DNA of 64,000 nt from Micromonospora sp. WMMD882 (GCF_027497255.1 NZ_CP114903.1:62001-126000); one strand, 5' to 3'; positions 7,472 through 16,701 are shown, counted from the first letter of the stretch. Numbers and translations: made by a program. Notes: a model not told the origin generated them from the sequence alone.

Positions 7472-8170
7472 ATGGGATACGACGCCAGCGCGCTGCCCGA
7501 CGTGTCCGGGCTGACCGTGGGCATCATCGGCGGCACCGGAGACCAGGGGCGGGGGCTCGCCTACCGGTTCGCCCGGGCCGGGCACACCGTGCTGATCGGC
7601 TCCCGGTCGGCCGGGCGGGCGCAGGAGTCGGCGCGGGAGATCGCCGCGCTGCCCGGCGTGGCGGCCGGCGCCACCGTCCGGGGGGCCGACAACGAGGAGG
7701 TCGCCCGGGGCAGCGACGTGGTGATCGTCGCGGTGCCGTGGGCCGGGCACGCCGCCACCGTCGCCGCCCTCGCCGGGCCGCTGGCCGGCCGGATCGTGGT
7801 GGACTGCGTGAACCCGCTCGGCTTCGACAAGCAGGGCCCGTACGCGCTGCCGGTGGAGGAGGGCAGCGCCGCGCAGCAGGCCGCCGCGCTGCTGCCGGAC
7901 TCCCGGGTGTGCGCCGCGTTCAACCACGTCAGCGCGCCGCTGCTGGCCGACCCGGAGATCGACCGGATCGACCTGGACGTGCTGATCTGCGCCGAGGACC
8001 GGGAGGCCGCCGGAGTGGTCGCCGCGCTGGCCGCCCGGATCCCCGGCATGCGGGGCATCTACGCCGGACGGCTGCGCAACGCCCACCAGATCGAGGCGTT
8101 CACCGCCAACCTGATCGCCATCAACCGGCGGTACAAGGCGCACGCCGGGATCCGGGTCACCGACGTGTGA
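7472..8170 (+). CDS. npdG: NADPH-dependent F420 reductase
   Basis: A 232-residue Rossmann-fold enzyme that transfers hydride between coenzyme F420 and NADP(H) in the cytoplasm. The dinucleotide-binding motif VGIIGGTGDQGRGLAYR is near residues 15-31, and IGSRSAGRA after the second strand fits recognition of the NADP 2'-phosphate. Conserved segments VVDCVNPLGF and FNHVSAPLL complete the family pattern, and the length is typical. The ATG at 7472 is preceded by GAGGGG. The gene is consistent with the F420-dependent metabolism widespread in actinomycetes. It is convergent with panB and separated from it by a hairpin. Confidence 0.93.
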   Translation: MGYDASALPDVSGLTVGIIGGTGDQGRGLAYRFARAGHTVLIGSRSAGRAQESAREIAALPGVAAGATVRGADNEEVARGSDVVIVAVPWAGHAATVAALAGPLAGRIVVDCVNPLGFDKQGPYALPVEEGSAAQQAAALLPDSRVCAAFNHVSAPLLADPEIDRIDLDVLICAEDREAAGVVAALAARIPGMRGIYAGRLRNAHQIEAFTANLIAINRRYKAHAGIRVTDV

Positions 8171-8202
8171 GCCGACGCGCGGCGCGGCCGGTGGCCGGGC
8201 CG

Positions 8203-8241
8203 CGGCGGCGCGACGCGGTCGGAACGCGTGTCGCGCCGCCG
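8203..8241. terminator. Bidirectional terminator between npdG and panB
   Basis: CGGCGGCGCGAC (8203-8214) pairs perfectly with GTCGCGCCGCCG (8230-8241). The stem extends three pairs inward past a bulge. It lies between convergent stop codons. Confidence 0.75.
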
Positions 8242-8249
8242 GGCGTACG

Positions 8250-9086
8250 TCAGAAGGTGTGCCCGGCGGCGGGGAACTCGCCGGCGCGTACCTCGTCGGC
8301 GAAGCGGCGGGTCGCGTCGGTCAGCACCCCGGCCAGGTCGGCGTAGCGCTTGACGAAGCGGGGCGCCTTCCCGCCGCGCAGGCCGGCCATGTCCTGCCAG
8401 ACCAGCACCTGCGCGTCGGTGTCCGGGCCCGCGCCGATGCCCACGGTCGGGATGGTCAGCTCGCCGGTCACCCGCTTGGCCACCTCGCCCGGCACCATCT
8501 CCAGCACCACCGCGAACGCGCCCGCCCCGGCCACCGCCCGGGCGTCGGCCAGCACGTCGTCGGCGGCCCCGCCGCGCCCCTGCACCCGGTACCCGCCGAT
8601 GGTGTGCTCGGACTGCGGGGTGAACCCGACGTGCGCCATCACCGGGATGCCCGCGTCGGTGATCGCCCGGATCTGCGGGGCGCAGCGCCGGCCGCCCTCC
8701 AGCTTCACCGCGTGGCAGCCGCCCTCCTTCATGAACCGCACCGCCGTGCGCAGCGCCTGCGTCGGCCCCTCCTCGTACGAGCCGAACGGCAGGTCCGCGA
8801 CGACCAGCGGATGCCGGGTGGCCCGGACCACCGCGCGGACCAGCGGCAGCAGATCGTCGACGGTGACCGGCAGGGTGGTCTCGTACCCGAAGACGTTGTT
8901 CGCCGCCGAGTCGCCGACCAGCAGCACCGGGATGCCCGCCTGGTCGAAGATCGCGGCCGTGTACTGGTCGTACGCGGTCAGCATGGGCCACCGCTCGCCG
9001 CGTTCCTTGGCGGCCAGCAGGTCCCGGGTCCGGACCCGCCGGGTCGCCGGACCACCGTAGAGCGCGGTCACCTCTGCGTCGGACAT
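8250..9086 (-). CDS. panB: 3-methyl-2-oxobutanoate hydroxymethyltransferase
   Basis: PanB adds a hydroxymethyl group from 5,10-methylene-tetrahydrofolate to 2-oxoisovalerate, giving ketopantoate, the first committed step of pantothenate and CoA synthesis. The 278 residues show the expected TIM-barrel landmarks: [17 protein letters not shown] near the N-terminus, the [13 protein letters not shown] metal/substrate loop, VKLEGG in the centre and [17 protein letters not shown] towards the end. Length is normal. ATG 9086 opens a frame matching family starts. It is divided from nadE by 120 bp; both read leftward. In M. tuberculosis panB also lies next to the glnA2-glnE block (recalled). Confidence 0.96.
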   Translation of the reverse strand: MSDAEVTALYGGPATRRVRTRDLLAAKERGERWPMLTAYDQYTAAIFDQAGIPVLLVGDSAANNVFGYETTLPVTVDDLLPLVRAVVRATRHPLVVADLPFGSYEEGPTQALRTAVRFMKEGGCHAVKLEGGRRCAPQIRAITDAGIPVMAHVGFTPQSEHTIGGYRVQGRGGAADDVLADARAVAGAGAFAVVLEMVPGEVAKRVTGELTIPTVGIGAGPDTDAQVLVWQDMAGLRGGKAPRFVKRYADLAGVLTDATRRFADEVRAGEFPAAGHTF

Positions 9087-9206
9087 GTTCGCTCCTCTCC
9101 TCGAGGCCGCGTCCGCGGTCCCCGGGTCGGTTGCGATCGTCCCACCGTCGCCGGGCGCCCCGGCAGGGCGCAGTGCAGGATGTCACAGCCGCCTACGGCG
9201 GGCCGC

Positions 9207-10970
9207 TCAGCTCCGTTCGCGCCAGCGGTTGGTGATCGGCAGCCGGCGGTCCCGGCCGAACGCCTTCATCGAGATCTTCGTGCCCGGGGCGGACTGCCGG
9301 CGCTTGTACTCGGCGGTGTCCACCATCCGCAGGACCCGGTCCACGTCCGCCGCGTCGTGCCCGGCCCCGACCAGACCGTCCCGGCCCAGGTCGCCGTCGA
9401 CGTAGCCGATCAGGATCGGGTCGAGCACCGCGTAGTCGGGCAGCGTGTCGCTGTCGAGCTGGCCGGGGCTCAGCTCCGCGCTCGGCGGCTTGCCGATCGA
9501 GTTCTCCGGGATCGGCGGCGTCCCGCCCCGGCGGGCGGCGTCCGCGTTGCGCCACTTCGCCAGCCGCCACACCAGGGTCTTCCAGACGTCCTTGATCGGG
9601 TTGTAGCCGCCCACCGAGTCGCCGTAGAGGGTGGAGTAGCCCACCGCCAGCTCGCTCTTGTTGCCGGTGGTGAGGACCAGGTGCCCCTCCTGGTTCGACA
9701 ACGCCATCAGGATCACCCCCCGGACCCGGGCCTGGAGGTTCTCCACGGTCACCCCGGACAGTGACATGTTCGCCAGGAAGGTGTCCACCATCGGCTGGAT
9801 CGGCTCGACCCGGTAGTCCAGGCCGGTCCGCTTGGCCAGGTCGGCGGCGTCGGACCGGGAGTGCTCCGAGGAGTGCTGGCTGGGCAGGGAGACCCCGACC
9901 ACCCGCTGCGGGCCGAGCGCGTCGACCGCGATCGCCGCCACCACCGCCGAGTCGATGCCGCCGGAGAGGCCCAGCACCACCGAGGGGAACCGGTTCTTGT
10001 CGACGTAGTCGCGCAGCCCCAGCACCAGGGCCTGCCACACCTCGGCCTCCTCGGCGGCCGGCTCGACGATCCCGCCGACGGCGGCCGGGCCGGCCGGGGC
10101 GGGGACGTCACCGCCGACCCGGACCCGGCGGACCCGCATCCCGTCGGCCAGCTCACCGGCCTCGGGGGCGTCCGCGTCGGCCGCCCCCGGCAGGTCGAGG
10201 TCGTGCAGCAGCAGGTGCTCGACGAACTGCGGGGCCCGGGCGAGCAGCGTGCCGTCGGCGGCCACCACCATCGAGTCGCCCTCGAAGACCAGCTCGTCCT
10301 GCCCGCCGATCATGTTCACGTACGCGATGGCCGCCCCGGCCTCGACGGCCCGCCGGCTGACCAGCGGCCGTCGTACGTCGTCCTTGTTCAGCTCGTACGG
10401 CGAGCCGTTGATGGTGACGACCAGCCCGACCCCGGCCTGCCGGGCCACCGCGAACGGGCCCCCGGCCTGCCAGAGGTCCTCGCAGATGGTCAACGCCACG
10501 TCCACCCCGCCGACCCGGACCACGGTCAGGGTGTCCCCGGGCACGAAGTAGCGGTCCTCGTCGAAGACGCCGTAGTTGGGCAGGTGGTGCTTGAAGTAGG
10601 TGGCCGCGACCCTCCCGCCGTGCAGCAGCGCGGCGGCGTTGCGCGCCCCCCGGCCCGGCTCGGCGTCCGCGCTGACCTGCGGCGGCCCGTCGGCGTCCAG
10701 GTAGCCGACCACCACCGGCAGGTCACCGAGGCCGTCGGCGGCCAGGTCGGCGGCGAGCCGGTCCAGCGCGGCCCGCGACGCGGCCACGAACGACCGCCGG
10801 AAGACCAGGTCCTCCACCGGGTAGCCGGTCAGCGCCATTTCCGGGAACGCGACCAGGTGGGCGCCGGCGTCCGCCGCCTGCCGGGTCCACCGGCGGACCA
10901 GCTCGGCGTTGCCGGCCAGATCGCCGACCGTGGGGTTGACCTGGGCGAGGGCGAGGCGCAGGGTGGGCAT
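9207..10970 (-). CDS. nadE: Glutamine-dependent NAD+ synthetase
   Basis: This 587-residue two-domain enzyme makes NAD+ from nicotinate adenine dinucleotide, using glutamine as ammonia donor. The N-terminal nitrilase-like glutaminase has Glu44 (FPEMALTGY), a lysine in KHHLPNYGVFDE and the nucleophile in TICEDLW. The C-terminal synthetase has the P-loop-like LGLSGGIDSAVV and KSELAVGYSTLYGD. The frame is open for 38 more codons upstream, but ATG 10970 starts the typical MPTLRLALAQVNPTVGD and follows GAGG. It is single, and its left neighbour is panB. Confidence 0.96.
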   Translation of the reverse strand: MPTLRLALAQVNPTVGDLAGNAELVRRWTRQAADAGAHLVAFPEMALTGYPVEDLVFRRSFVAASRAALDRLAADLAADGLGDLPVVVGYLDADGPPQVSADAEPGRGARNAAALLHGGRVAATYFKHHLPNYGVFDEDRYFVPGDTLTVVRVGGVDVALTICEDLWQAGGPFAVARQAGVGLVVTINGSPYELNKDDVRRPLVSRRAVEAGAAIAYVNMIGGQDELVFEGDSMVVAADGTLLARAPQFVEHLLLHDLDLPGAADADAPEAGELADGMRVRRVRVGGDVPAPAGPAAVGGIVEPAAEEAEVWQALVLGLRDYVDKNRFPSVVLGLSGGIDSAVVAAIAVDALGPQRVVGVSLPSQHSSEHSRSDAADLAKRTGLDYRVEPIQPMVDTFLANMSLSGVTVENLQARVRGVILMALSNQEGHLVLTTGNKSELAVGYSTLYGDSVGGYNPIKDVWKTLVWRLAKWRNADAARRGGTPPIPENSIGKPPSAELSPGQLDSDTLPDYAVLDPILIGYVDGDLGRDGLVGAGHDAADVDRVLRMVDTAEYKRRQSAPGTKISMKAFGRDRRLPITNRWRERS

Positions 10971-11153
10971 GTCCTCATCTTGCCCCAGCCGGGCCGCCTC
11001 GACACGGCGGGCCGGCGACCGGCAGGTCCGTCGGGTGGTCGGGGGCGGTCCCGGTGGGCGGGGCCGTCGGGGGCTGCGCCACACTGCCAGTGGAGACGGT
11101 GTCGGGACGCGGCCCCAGCGTGGGACACGACAGGACGCCGGCTCTCCGGTCGC

Positions 11154-11170
11154 GTAACGTCTGCGTAACG
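11154..11170 (+). promoter_or_regulatory. GTAACG direct repeat upstream of glnA2 (GlnR/MtrA-like)
   Basis: GTAACG occurs at 11154-11159 and again at 11165-11170, one helical turn (11 bp) apart, about 77 bp before the glnA2 start. GTnAC-n6-half-sites of this type are used by the response regulators GlnR and MtrA in actinomycetes (established). Binding here is inferred from the sequence and position only. Confidence 0.5.
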
Positions 11171-11246
11171 AGGTCGGTGAAGACTGGTCGGTCAGTCCGG
11201 GTCGGTGTCAATCCGACGACCGGCGGAGATGGTACGAGGGGTGGCA

Positions 11247-12596
11247 GTGGACCGTCAGCAGGAGTTCGTCCTCCGTACGCTGGAAGAGCGGGACATCCGT
11301 TTCGTCCGGCTGTGGTTCACCGACGTGCTCGGCACGCTCAAGAGCGTGTCGGTGGCCCCGGCCGAGCTGGAGGCCGCCTTCGAGGAGGGCATCGGGTTCG
11401 ACGGCTCGGCGATCGAGGGCTTCGCCCGGGTCTTCGAGTCCGACATGGTGGCCATGCCCGACCCGACCACCTTCCAGGTGTTCCCGTTCGAGGGCGGGGT
11501 CAGCGGCGAGAGCGCCCGGATGTTCTGCGACATCCTGCTCCCCGACGGCAGCCCCTCCTGGGCCGATCCGCGGCACGTGCTGCGCCGGATGCTCTCCAAG
11601 GCCGCCGACAAGGGCTTCACCTTCTACACCCACCCCGAGATCGAGTTCTTCCTGCTGGAGAACGGCCCGCAGGACGGCTCGGTGCCCGTCCCGGTCGACA
11701 CCGGCGGCTACTTCGAGCACACCACGCACGCCGTCGCCCGGGACTTCCGCCGGCAGGCGGTGCTGTCGCTGGAGCGGATCGGCATCTCGGTGGAGTTCAG
11801 CCACCACGAGGTGGCCCCCGGCCAGCAGGAGATCGACCTGCGCTACGCCGACGCGCTGACCACCGCCGACAACATCATGACCTTCCGGCACGTGGTCAAG
11901 GAGGTCGCGCTCTCCACCGGGGTGCAGGCCACCTTCATGCCGAAGCCGTTCACCGACCAGCCGGGCAGCGGCATGCACACCCACCTGTCGCTGTTCGAGG
12001 GGGAACGCAACGCCTTCCACGACTCCGACGACCCGATGAAGCTCTCCAAGGTCGCCAAGTCGTTCATCGCCGGGCTGCTCACCCACGCCCGCGAGTACAC
12101 CGCCGTCACCAACCAGTGGGTCAACTCGTACAAGCGGCTCTTCCCGCAGGCCCTGCCGGACCGGATCACCGAGAGCCCCGCGTACGTCTGCTGGGGGCAC
12201 CTCAACCGGTCCGCGCTGGTCCGCGTCCCCGCGTACGGCAAGCCGAACTCGGCCCGGGTGGAGGTCCGGTCGCTGGACTCGGCGACCAACCCGTACCTCG
12301 CCTTCGCGGTGCTGCTCGGGGCCGGGCTCAAGGGCATCGAGGAGGGCTACGAGCTGCCGCCGGGCGCCGAGGACGACGTGTGGGCGCTGTCCAACGCCGA
12401 GCGCCGGGCGATGGGCTACGAGGCCCTCCCGGAGAACCTGTCCGAGGCGATCGACGTGATGGCCGGCTCGGAGCTGGTCGCCGAGGTGCTCGGCGAGCAC
12501 GTCTTCGACTTCTTCCTCCGCAACAAGCGCTCCGAGTGGGAGCAGTACCGCCGCGAGGTCACCCCGTACGAGCGGCAGCGGTACCTCTCCCTCTGA
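11247..12596 (+). CDS. glnA2: GlnA2-type glutamine synthetase family protein
   Basis: This 449-residue type-I glutamine synthetase has the usual fold: an N-terminal beta-grasp (DIRFVRLWFTDVLGTLKS), the Asp-loop GIGFDGSAIEGFARV, the metal site FTFYTHPEIEFFLL, SVEFSHHEVAPGQQE, and the phosphate-binding MHTHLSLF. It is the GlnA2 lineage (Mycobacterium Rv2222c, Streptomyces SCO2241 as recalled). The Streptomyces member has been reported to glutamylate polyamines rather than make glutamine, so substrate is uncertain here. A tyrosine sits near the adenylylation position (EEGYELPPG). GTG 11247 follows GAGGGG and matches relatives beginning DRQQEF; ATG 11229 and GTG 11241 are alternatives. Confidence 0.92.
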   Translation: MDRQQEFVLRTLEERDIRFVRLWFTDVLGTLKSVSVAPAELEAAFEEGIGFDGSAIEGFARVFESDMVAMPDPTTFQVFPFEGGVSGESARMFCDILLPDGSPSWADPRHVLRRMLSKAADKGFTFYTHPEIEFFLLENGPQDGSVPVPVDTGGYFEHTTHAVARDFRRQAVLSLERIGISVEFSHHEVAPGQQEIDLRYADALTTADNIMTFRHVVKEVALSTGVQATFMPKPFTDQPGSGMHTHLSLFEGERNAFHDSDDPMKLSKVAKSFIAGLLTHAREYTAVTNQWVNSYKRLFPQALPDRITESPAYVCWGHLNRSALVRVPAYGKPNSARVEVRSLDSATNPYLAFAVLLGAGLKGIEEGYELPPGAEDDVWALSNAERRAMGYEALPENLSEAIDVMAGSELVAEVLGEHVFDFFLRNKRSEWEQYRREVTPYERQRYLSL

Positions 12597-12675
12597 CGTG
12601 GGTTGCCGGCTGCCGCTATCGTCTCGACCACGTTGCCGGCGTCCCTGACCGGCACACCCCCGTGGGAGGCAGTCG

Positions 12676-13101
12676 GTGCTGGAGGATCTGTTCACCGGAG
12701 CGGTGCAGAGCGTCGTGTTCGGAATCGTCGGGGTCGCCCTGATGGCGGCCGGGTTCGCGCTGGTCGACGTGTTGACACCCGGCCGCCTGCGGGACCTGAT
12801 CTGGGCGCGCCGCAACGGCAACGCGGCGCTGCTGCTGGCCGCCAACCAGCTCGGCATCGCCGCGATCGTGTTCACCGCGATCTTCACCAGCTATGACGAC
12901 TTCGGCCGGGGTCTCGCCTCCACGGTGGTCTTCGGGCTGGTCGGCCTGCTGATCATGGGATTGGCCTTCGTGGTGCTCGACCTGCTCACCCCCGGCAAGC
13001 TCGGTGAGATCATCTGCGCCGACGAGCCGCACCCGGCCGGCAGGGTCAGCGCCGCCACCCACTTCGGCGCCGCCCTGATCGTCTGCGCCTGCATCGCCTG
13101 A
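12676..13101 (+). CDS. DUF350-family membrane protein
   Basis: The 141-residue integral membrane protein has two similar halves. Each contains a pair of hydrophobic helices around VVFGIVGVALMAAGFALVDVLTPG and VVFGLVGLLIMGLAFVVLDLLTPG, the internal duplication characteristic of DUF350. Four membrane segments are visible. Function is unknown; family members occur near glutathionylspermidine synthase-like genes and in stress contexts, but no such partner is adjacent here. GTG 12676 follows GGGAGG (12663-12668). It is 80 bp downstream of glnA2 on the same strand and may be co-transcribed with it. Confidence 0.85.
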   Translation: MLEDLFTGAVQSVVFGIVGVALMAAGFALVDVLTPGRLRDLIWARRNGNAALLLAANQLGIAAIVFTAIFTSYDDFGRGLASTVVFGLVGLLIMGLAFVVLDLLTPGKLGEIICADEPHPAGRVSAATHFGAALIVCACIA

Positions 13102-13141
13102 CCGCCCACCCCACCCCGCCCCGCGCCGCCCGCCGGCCGGC

Positions 13142-13190
13142 AGATCTTGGACACTTACCGTCGTATGTGGACGGTAAGTGTCCAAGATCT
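13142..13190. repeat. Perfect 21-bp inverted repeat (7-nt loop)
   Basis: Arm one (13142-13162, beginning AGATCTTGGACACTTACC) is matched exactly by its reverse complement at 13170-13190. The loop is GTATGTG. The arms are AT-richer than the surroundings. It lies 14 bp before the NACHT gene and 41 bp after the DUF350 stop. It could terminate the glnA2-DUF350 transcript, bind a protein, or be a dispersed element. Confidence 0.85.
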
Positions 13191-13203
13191 CGGGTGGGGG
13201 TGA

Positions 13204-16200
13204 GTGGGCGTGGGGGACAGACTCAGCTACGCGGACGCGGTACGGCTGCTCGGCGGCGAGCGCAGCCGCTTCGTCGAGGCGTTCGACAGGCTCGCCGGCT
13301 GGGCGCTGCTGGCCGGCTCGGGGCCGGCGCCGGCGCTGCTGGGGCTCTTCGACGCCAAGGCCGAGCTCGTCCGGCTCGGCCGGGACCTGCTGCGCCAGCT
13401 CAGCGAGCAGCGCTCCGGCCTGTCCCGGTACGGCCGCACCCAGCGGCTGGAGGCGGCGCACGCGGTCCTCGTGGTGACCGCCTTCTTCGAGGCGCTGCGC
13501 TCCGCCGACCTGCCGTTCGCCCTCGCCGACCTGGAGATCGACAGGTCTGAGCAGCTCGCCCTGGCCGGCGGTGGGGCCGCGCCGCTGGCGGTCCCGCCGC
13601 TGCGCGGGGCGGTCGCGCAGATGTTCACCCTGCCCGCCCGGGTCCCCGGCGCCCACCTGCCGTACGAGCGGCTGCGCGACACGCTGGCCGGGCACTACCG
13701 GGAGCTCGGCGCGCGGCTGGCGGAGCACGTGACCGGCCTGGCCGCCTGGGACCGGCTGCCCGCCCACCACCAACGGGCGTTCCATGAGTCGGTGGCCCGG
13801 TTGCCGGCCGACGCGGTGGCCCGGCACCGGGACCTGCTCACCGCGCTGGCCGTGGACTTCCCCGAGGTGGCCTACTGGTCCGGGGTGCACGAGCACACCG
13901 CCACCCGGGACGAGGTGCGCCAACTCGCCGCCGGCCTCGGCGACCTGCGCCGGACCCTGGACGCGATCTCCACCGGCCGGCTGCCGGACGAGCAGCGGAC
14001 CGCCCTGGCCCGGGCGCACCTGGCGAAACTCGACCGGCCGATCGTCGAGTCGGCGGAGGCCCCGGACGGGCTCCGGGTGCCGCTGCTCGGTGAGGCGTAC
14101 CTGCCGCCCCGGTGCCGGGTGGCGGTCCTCGACCAGAGCGCCCGGCCCGGCGACGAGGAGTGGTGGGCCGGGCAGGACGTCCGGGACGACCTGGCCGGGC
14201 TGCTCGCCGGCCACCTGACCGGGTCGGTGGCCACCCGGGCGCCGCTGCTGGTGCTCGGGCAGCCCGGCTCGGGCAAGTCGGTGCTGACCCGGGTGCTCGC
14301 CGCCCAGCTTCCCGCCGCCGACTTCCTGGTGGTCCGGGTGCCGCTGCGCGAGGTCAGCGCCGAGGCCGACCTCCAGGACCAGATCGAACAGGCGATCCGG
14401 TACGACACCGGGGAACGGTTGGACTGGCCGGCGCTGGTCCGCTCCGCCGGGGACGCGCTGCCGGTGGTGCTCCTCGACGGATTCGACGAGCTGCTCCAGG
14501 CCACCGGCGTGACCCAGACCGACTACCTGCTCCGGGTGGCCAGGTTCCAGCGGCGGGAGGCCAGGCAGGGGCGCCCGGTGGCGGTGCTGGTCACCACCCG
14601 TACCAGCGTCGCCGACCGGGCCACCCCACCGCCGGAGACCGTCGCGCTGCGGCTGGAGCCGTTCGACGAGACCCGGGTACGCCGCTGGGTCGCCACCTGG
14701 AACCGGGCCAACAGTGACCGGTTCGCCCCGCTCGGCGTACCCCCGTTGGACCCGGAAGCGGTGCTCGCCCACCCGGAGCTGGCCGGTCAGCCGCTGCTGC
14801 TGCTGATGCTGGCGCTGTACGCCGCCGCCGGCCACGACCTGCCCGCCGCCGGTGAGCTGCGCCGCAGCGAGCTGTACGAGCGGCTACTGGGCAGCTTCGC
14901 CCGGCGGGAGGTGACCAAGCACCGGCCGGGCCTGACCGGGCGGGAGTTGGGCCGGGCCACCGAGGACGAGCTGCGCCGGCTGGCGGTGGTGGCGTTCGGC
15001 ATGTTCAACCGGGGCGTCCAGTGGATCACCGAGGACGACCTGGAGGCGGACCTGTCCGGGCTGCCCTTCCTGGCCGGCGGGCCGGCGTCCGGGCGCGGCG
15101 GCGTGGACCTGCGGGCCCCGCTGCGCCCCGCCGAGGTCGTCCTCGGGCGGTTCTTCTTCGTGCACCGCTCCCAGGCGACCCGGGACGACGCCCGGGTCGC
15201 CACGTACGAGTTCCTGCACGCCACCTTCGGCGAGTACCTGGTGGCCCGGACGACCGCCCTGGTCCTGGGGGACCTGACCGCCGTGGCCGCCGCCAGCAGC
15301 CTGCTGCCGTCCGTCGACGACGATCCGCTCGCCGCGCTGCTGTCCGGCGCCACCCTGACCGAACGCGCGCCGATCGTCACGTTCCTCACCGAGCTGGTCC
15401 GGTCCTGGGACGACGACCGACGGGCCGACGCCACCGAGCTCCTGCTCCGGCTGTTCCGGGCGGCGCACGATCCGCGCCCGCCGCGCCGCTTCGAGACGTA
15501 CCGGCCCCGGGCGCTGTCCGTGCCGGCCCGGCACGCCGCGTACAGCGCGAACCTGCTGGTGCTGCTGCTCTGCGCGGCCGACGAGATCCACGGCCGGGAC
15601 CTCTACCCGGACGCCACGGACCCCCGGACGCCGTGGCGGTCGCAGGCCCTGCTCTGGCGCTCCCAGCTCGCCGGCGAGCACGAAGGGCTGACCGCCGCGC
15701 TCGCCCTCGACCGGAGCGCCGACGGCGACCGGCGCGACATCCGCCTCCGCCTCGCCGATCCGGACTGGCAACCCCAGCCCCCCGACCCGGGCTGGACGTA
15801 CGGGTTCAGTGGCGAGGCCGTGCGGGTGGGCCTGGAGATCCCGGAGCTGCGCCGTACGGCGAACTTCGAGTGCTGGGAGTGGGGCCCGGACTTCCTGCTG
15901 CACGCGTTGGAGCCGTCCGCCGGGGAGGACGGGCTCCCGTTGGCCATGCTGGTCAACCGGGGGCCCGGCTGGCAGTCGGCCCTGCACCTGCTGCTGCGGA
16001 TGTGGCTGGGGCGGTCGACTGCGACGAGCGGGGCGGACCGGTACCTGCCCGTGGCGCAGGTGGCGACGTCCAGCCCGTTCATGGCCCATCGACAGCTCAA
16101 CCAGGTGATGACGCTGCTGCTCGGCGTGCTCACCGTGGATCCGGTGATCCGGCCGGACGCGGTGGTCCCGGTGCTCCGGGAGCTCACCTGGCTCGACCCG

Positions 16201-16560
16201 TGGGACGTCACGAGCGGCTCGGCCTTCTTCCGGTGCTGCCTGACCTTCCTGGGGCGGGACCCGGACACCGACCGGGACCTCGCCGACCTGGTCGACGTCG
16301 CCGCCGACCGGCTGCCGGCGGACACCAATCCCCGGCTCGAACTCCTGCTGGCCGAGGCGCATGTCCGGCTCACCGAGCGGGGGTTGGCCCGGTACCGGTA
16401 CGCGGCGGCGGAGGTCGCCCGGCTGACGCCCTGGCTCGCCGCGAGCCGCCCCGACCTGATCGACCGGCTGCGCCGGCTGGTAGCGCCGGACGAGGAGCTG
16501 TCCGGTCGGCCGTGGCGGCGGGGGCCGGACCCGGTCGGCGGTGACCGTCGGGCTCGGTAG
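13204..16560 (+). CDS. NACHT-domain STAND NTPase, NLR-like (1118 aa)
   Basis: A large signal-transduction ATPase of the NACHT clade. Residues 1 to about 200 are an all-helical N-terminal domain (DRLSYADAVRLLGGE at the start), which I recall as a NACHT N-terminal helical type, possibly NNH7. The NACHT core has Walker A GQPGSGKS (352-359), Walker B VVLLDGFDELL with Asp425, and a sensor segment VLVTTRTS. Winged-helix and helical regions follow to about 750. The last ~370 residues are a helical region without obvious LRR or TPR motifs, possibly the ligand sensor. Related bacterial NACHT proteins protect against phage, so a defence role is plausible. No separate nuclease or effector gene is next to it. 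GTG 13210 is an alternative start. Confidence 0.88.
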   Translation: MGVGDRLSYADAVRLLGGERSRFVEAFDRLAGWALLAGSGPAPALLGLFDAKAELVRLGRDLLRQLSEQRSGLSRYGRTQRLEAAHAVLVVTAFFEALRSADLPFALADLEIDRSEQLALAGGGAAPLAVPPLRGAVAQMFTLPARVPGAHLPYERLRDTLAGHYRELGARLAEHVTGLAAWDRLPAHHQRAFHESVARLPADAVARHRDLLTALAVDFPEVAYWSGVHEHTATRDEVRQLAAGLGDLRRTLDAISTGRLPDEQRTALARAHLAKLDRPIVESAEAPDGLRVPLLGEAYLPPRCRVAVLDQSARPGDEEWWAGQDVRDDLAGLLAGHLTGSVATRAPLLVLGQPGSGKSVLTRVLAAQLPAADFLVVRVPLREVSAEADLQDQIEQAIRYDTGERLDWPALVRSAGDALPVVLLDGFDELLQATGVTQTDYLLRVARFQRREARQGRPVAVLVTTRTSVADRATPPPETVALRLEPFDETRVRRWVATWNRANSDRFAPLGVPPLDPEAVLAHPELAGQPLLLLMLALYAAAGHDLPAAGELRRSELYERLLGSFARREVTKHRPGLTGRELGRATEDELRRLAVVAFGMFNRGVQWITEDDLEADLSGLPFLAGGPASGRGGVDLRAPLRPAEVVLGRFFFVHRSQATRDDARVATYEFLHATFGEYLVARTTALVLGDLTAVAAASSLLPSVDDDPLAALLSGATLTERAPIVTFLTELVRSWDDDRRADATELLLRLFRAAHDPRPPRRFETYRPRALSVPARHAAYSANLLVLLLCAADEIHGRDLYPDATDPRTPWRSQALLWRSQLAGEHEGLTAALALDRSADGDRRDIRLRLADPDWQPQPPDPGWTYGFSGEAVRVGLEIPELRRTANFECWEWGPDFLLHALEPSAGEDGLPLAMLVNRGPGWQSALHLLLRMWLGRSTATSGADRYLPVAQVATSSPFMAHRQLNQVMTLLLGVLTVDPVIRPDAVVPVLRELTWLDPWDVTSGSAFFRCCLTFLGRDPDTDRDLADLVDVAADRLPADTNPRLELLLAEAHVRLTERGLARYRYAAAEVARLTPWLAASRPDLIDRLRRLVAPDEELSGRPWRRGPDPVGGDRRAR

Positions 16561-16701
16561 CCGACGGTCAGTGGACCATCGGGTCCCGGCCAACTCGCTG
16601 CGGTCAGCGCCCGCCCGGGGCCCGGACCTGCGGTTACCGATCTCGGCGCGCCCGGCTCATCCCGCGGCCGGGCGTTGGTCACAGGGTGCGCTCGTCTGGC
16701 C

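Noticed and set aside
9861..11168. Long rightward open frame (435 aa) opposite nadE
   Set aside because: It is antisense to the unmistakable NAD synthetase. Its product is Arg/Gly/Val-rich without motifs, a typical shadow in high-GC DNA.
12616..14835. 739-residue leftward open frame opposite the DUF350 and NACHT genes
   Set aside because: It spans two real genes and an intergenic inverted repeat. Composition is Gln/Gly/Arg-rich with no domain signal.
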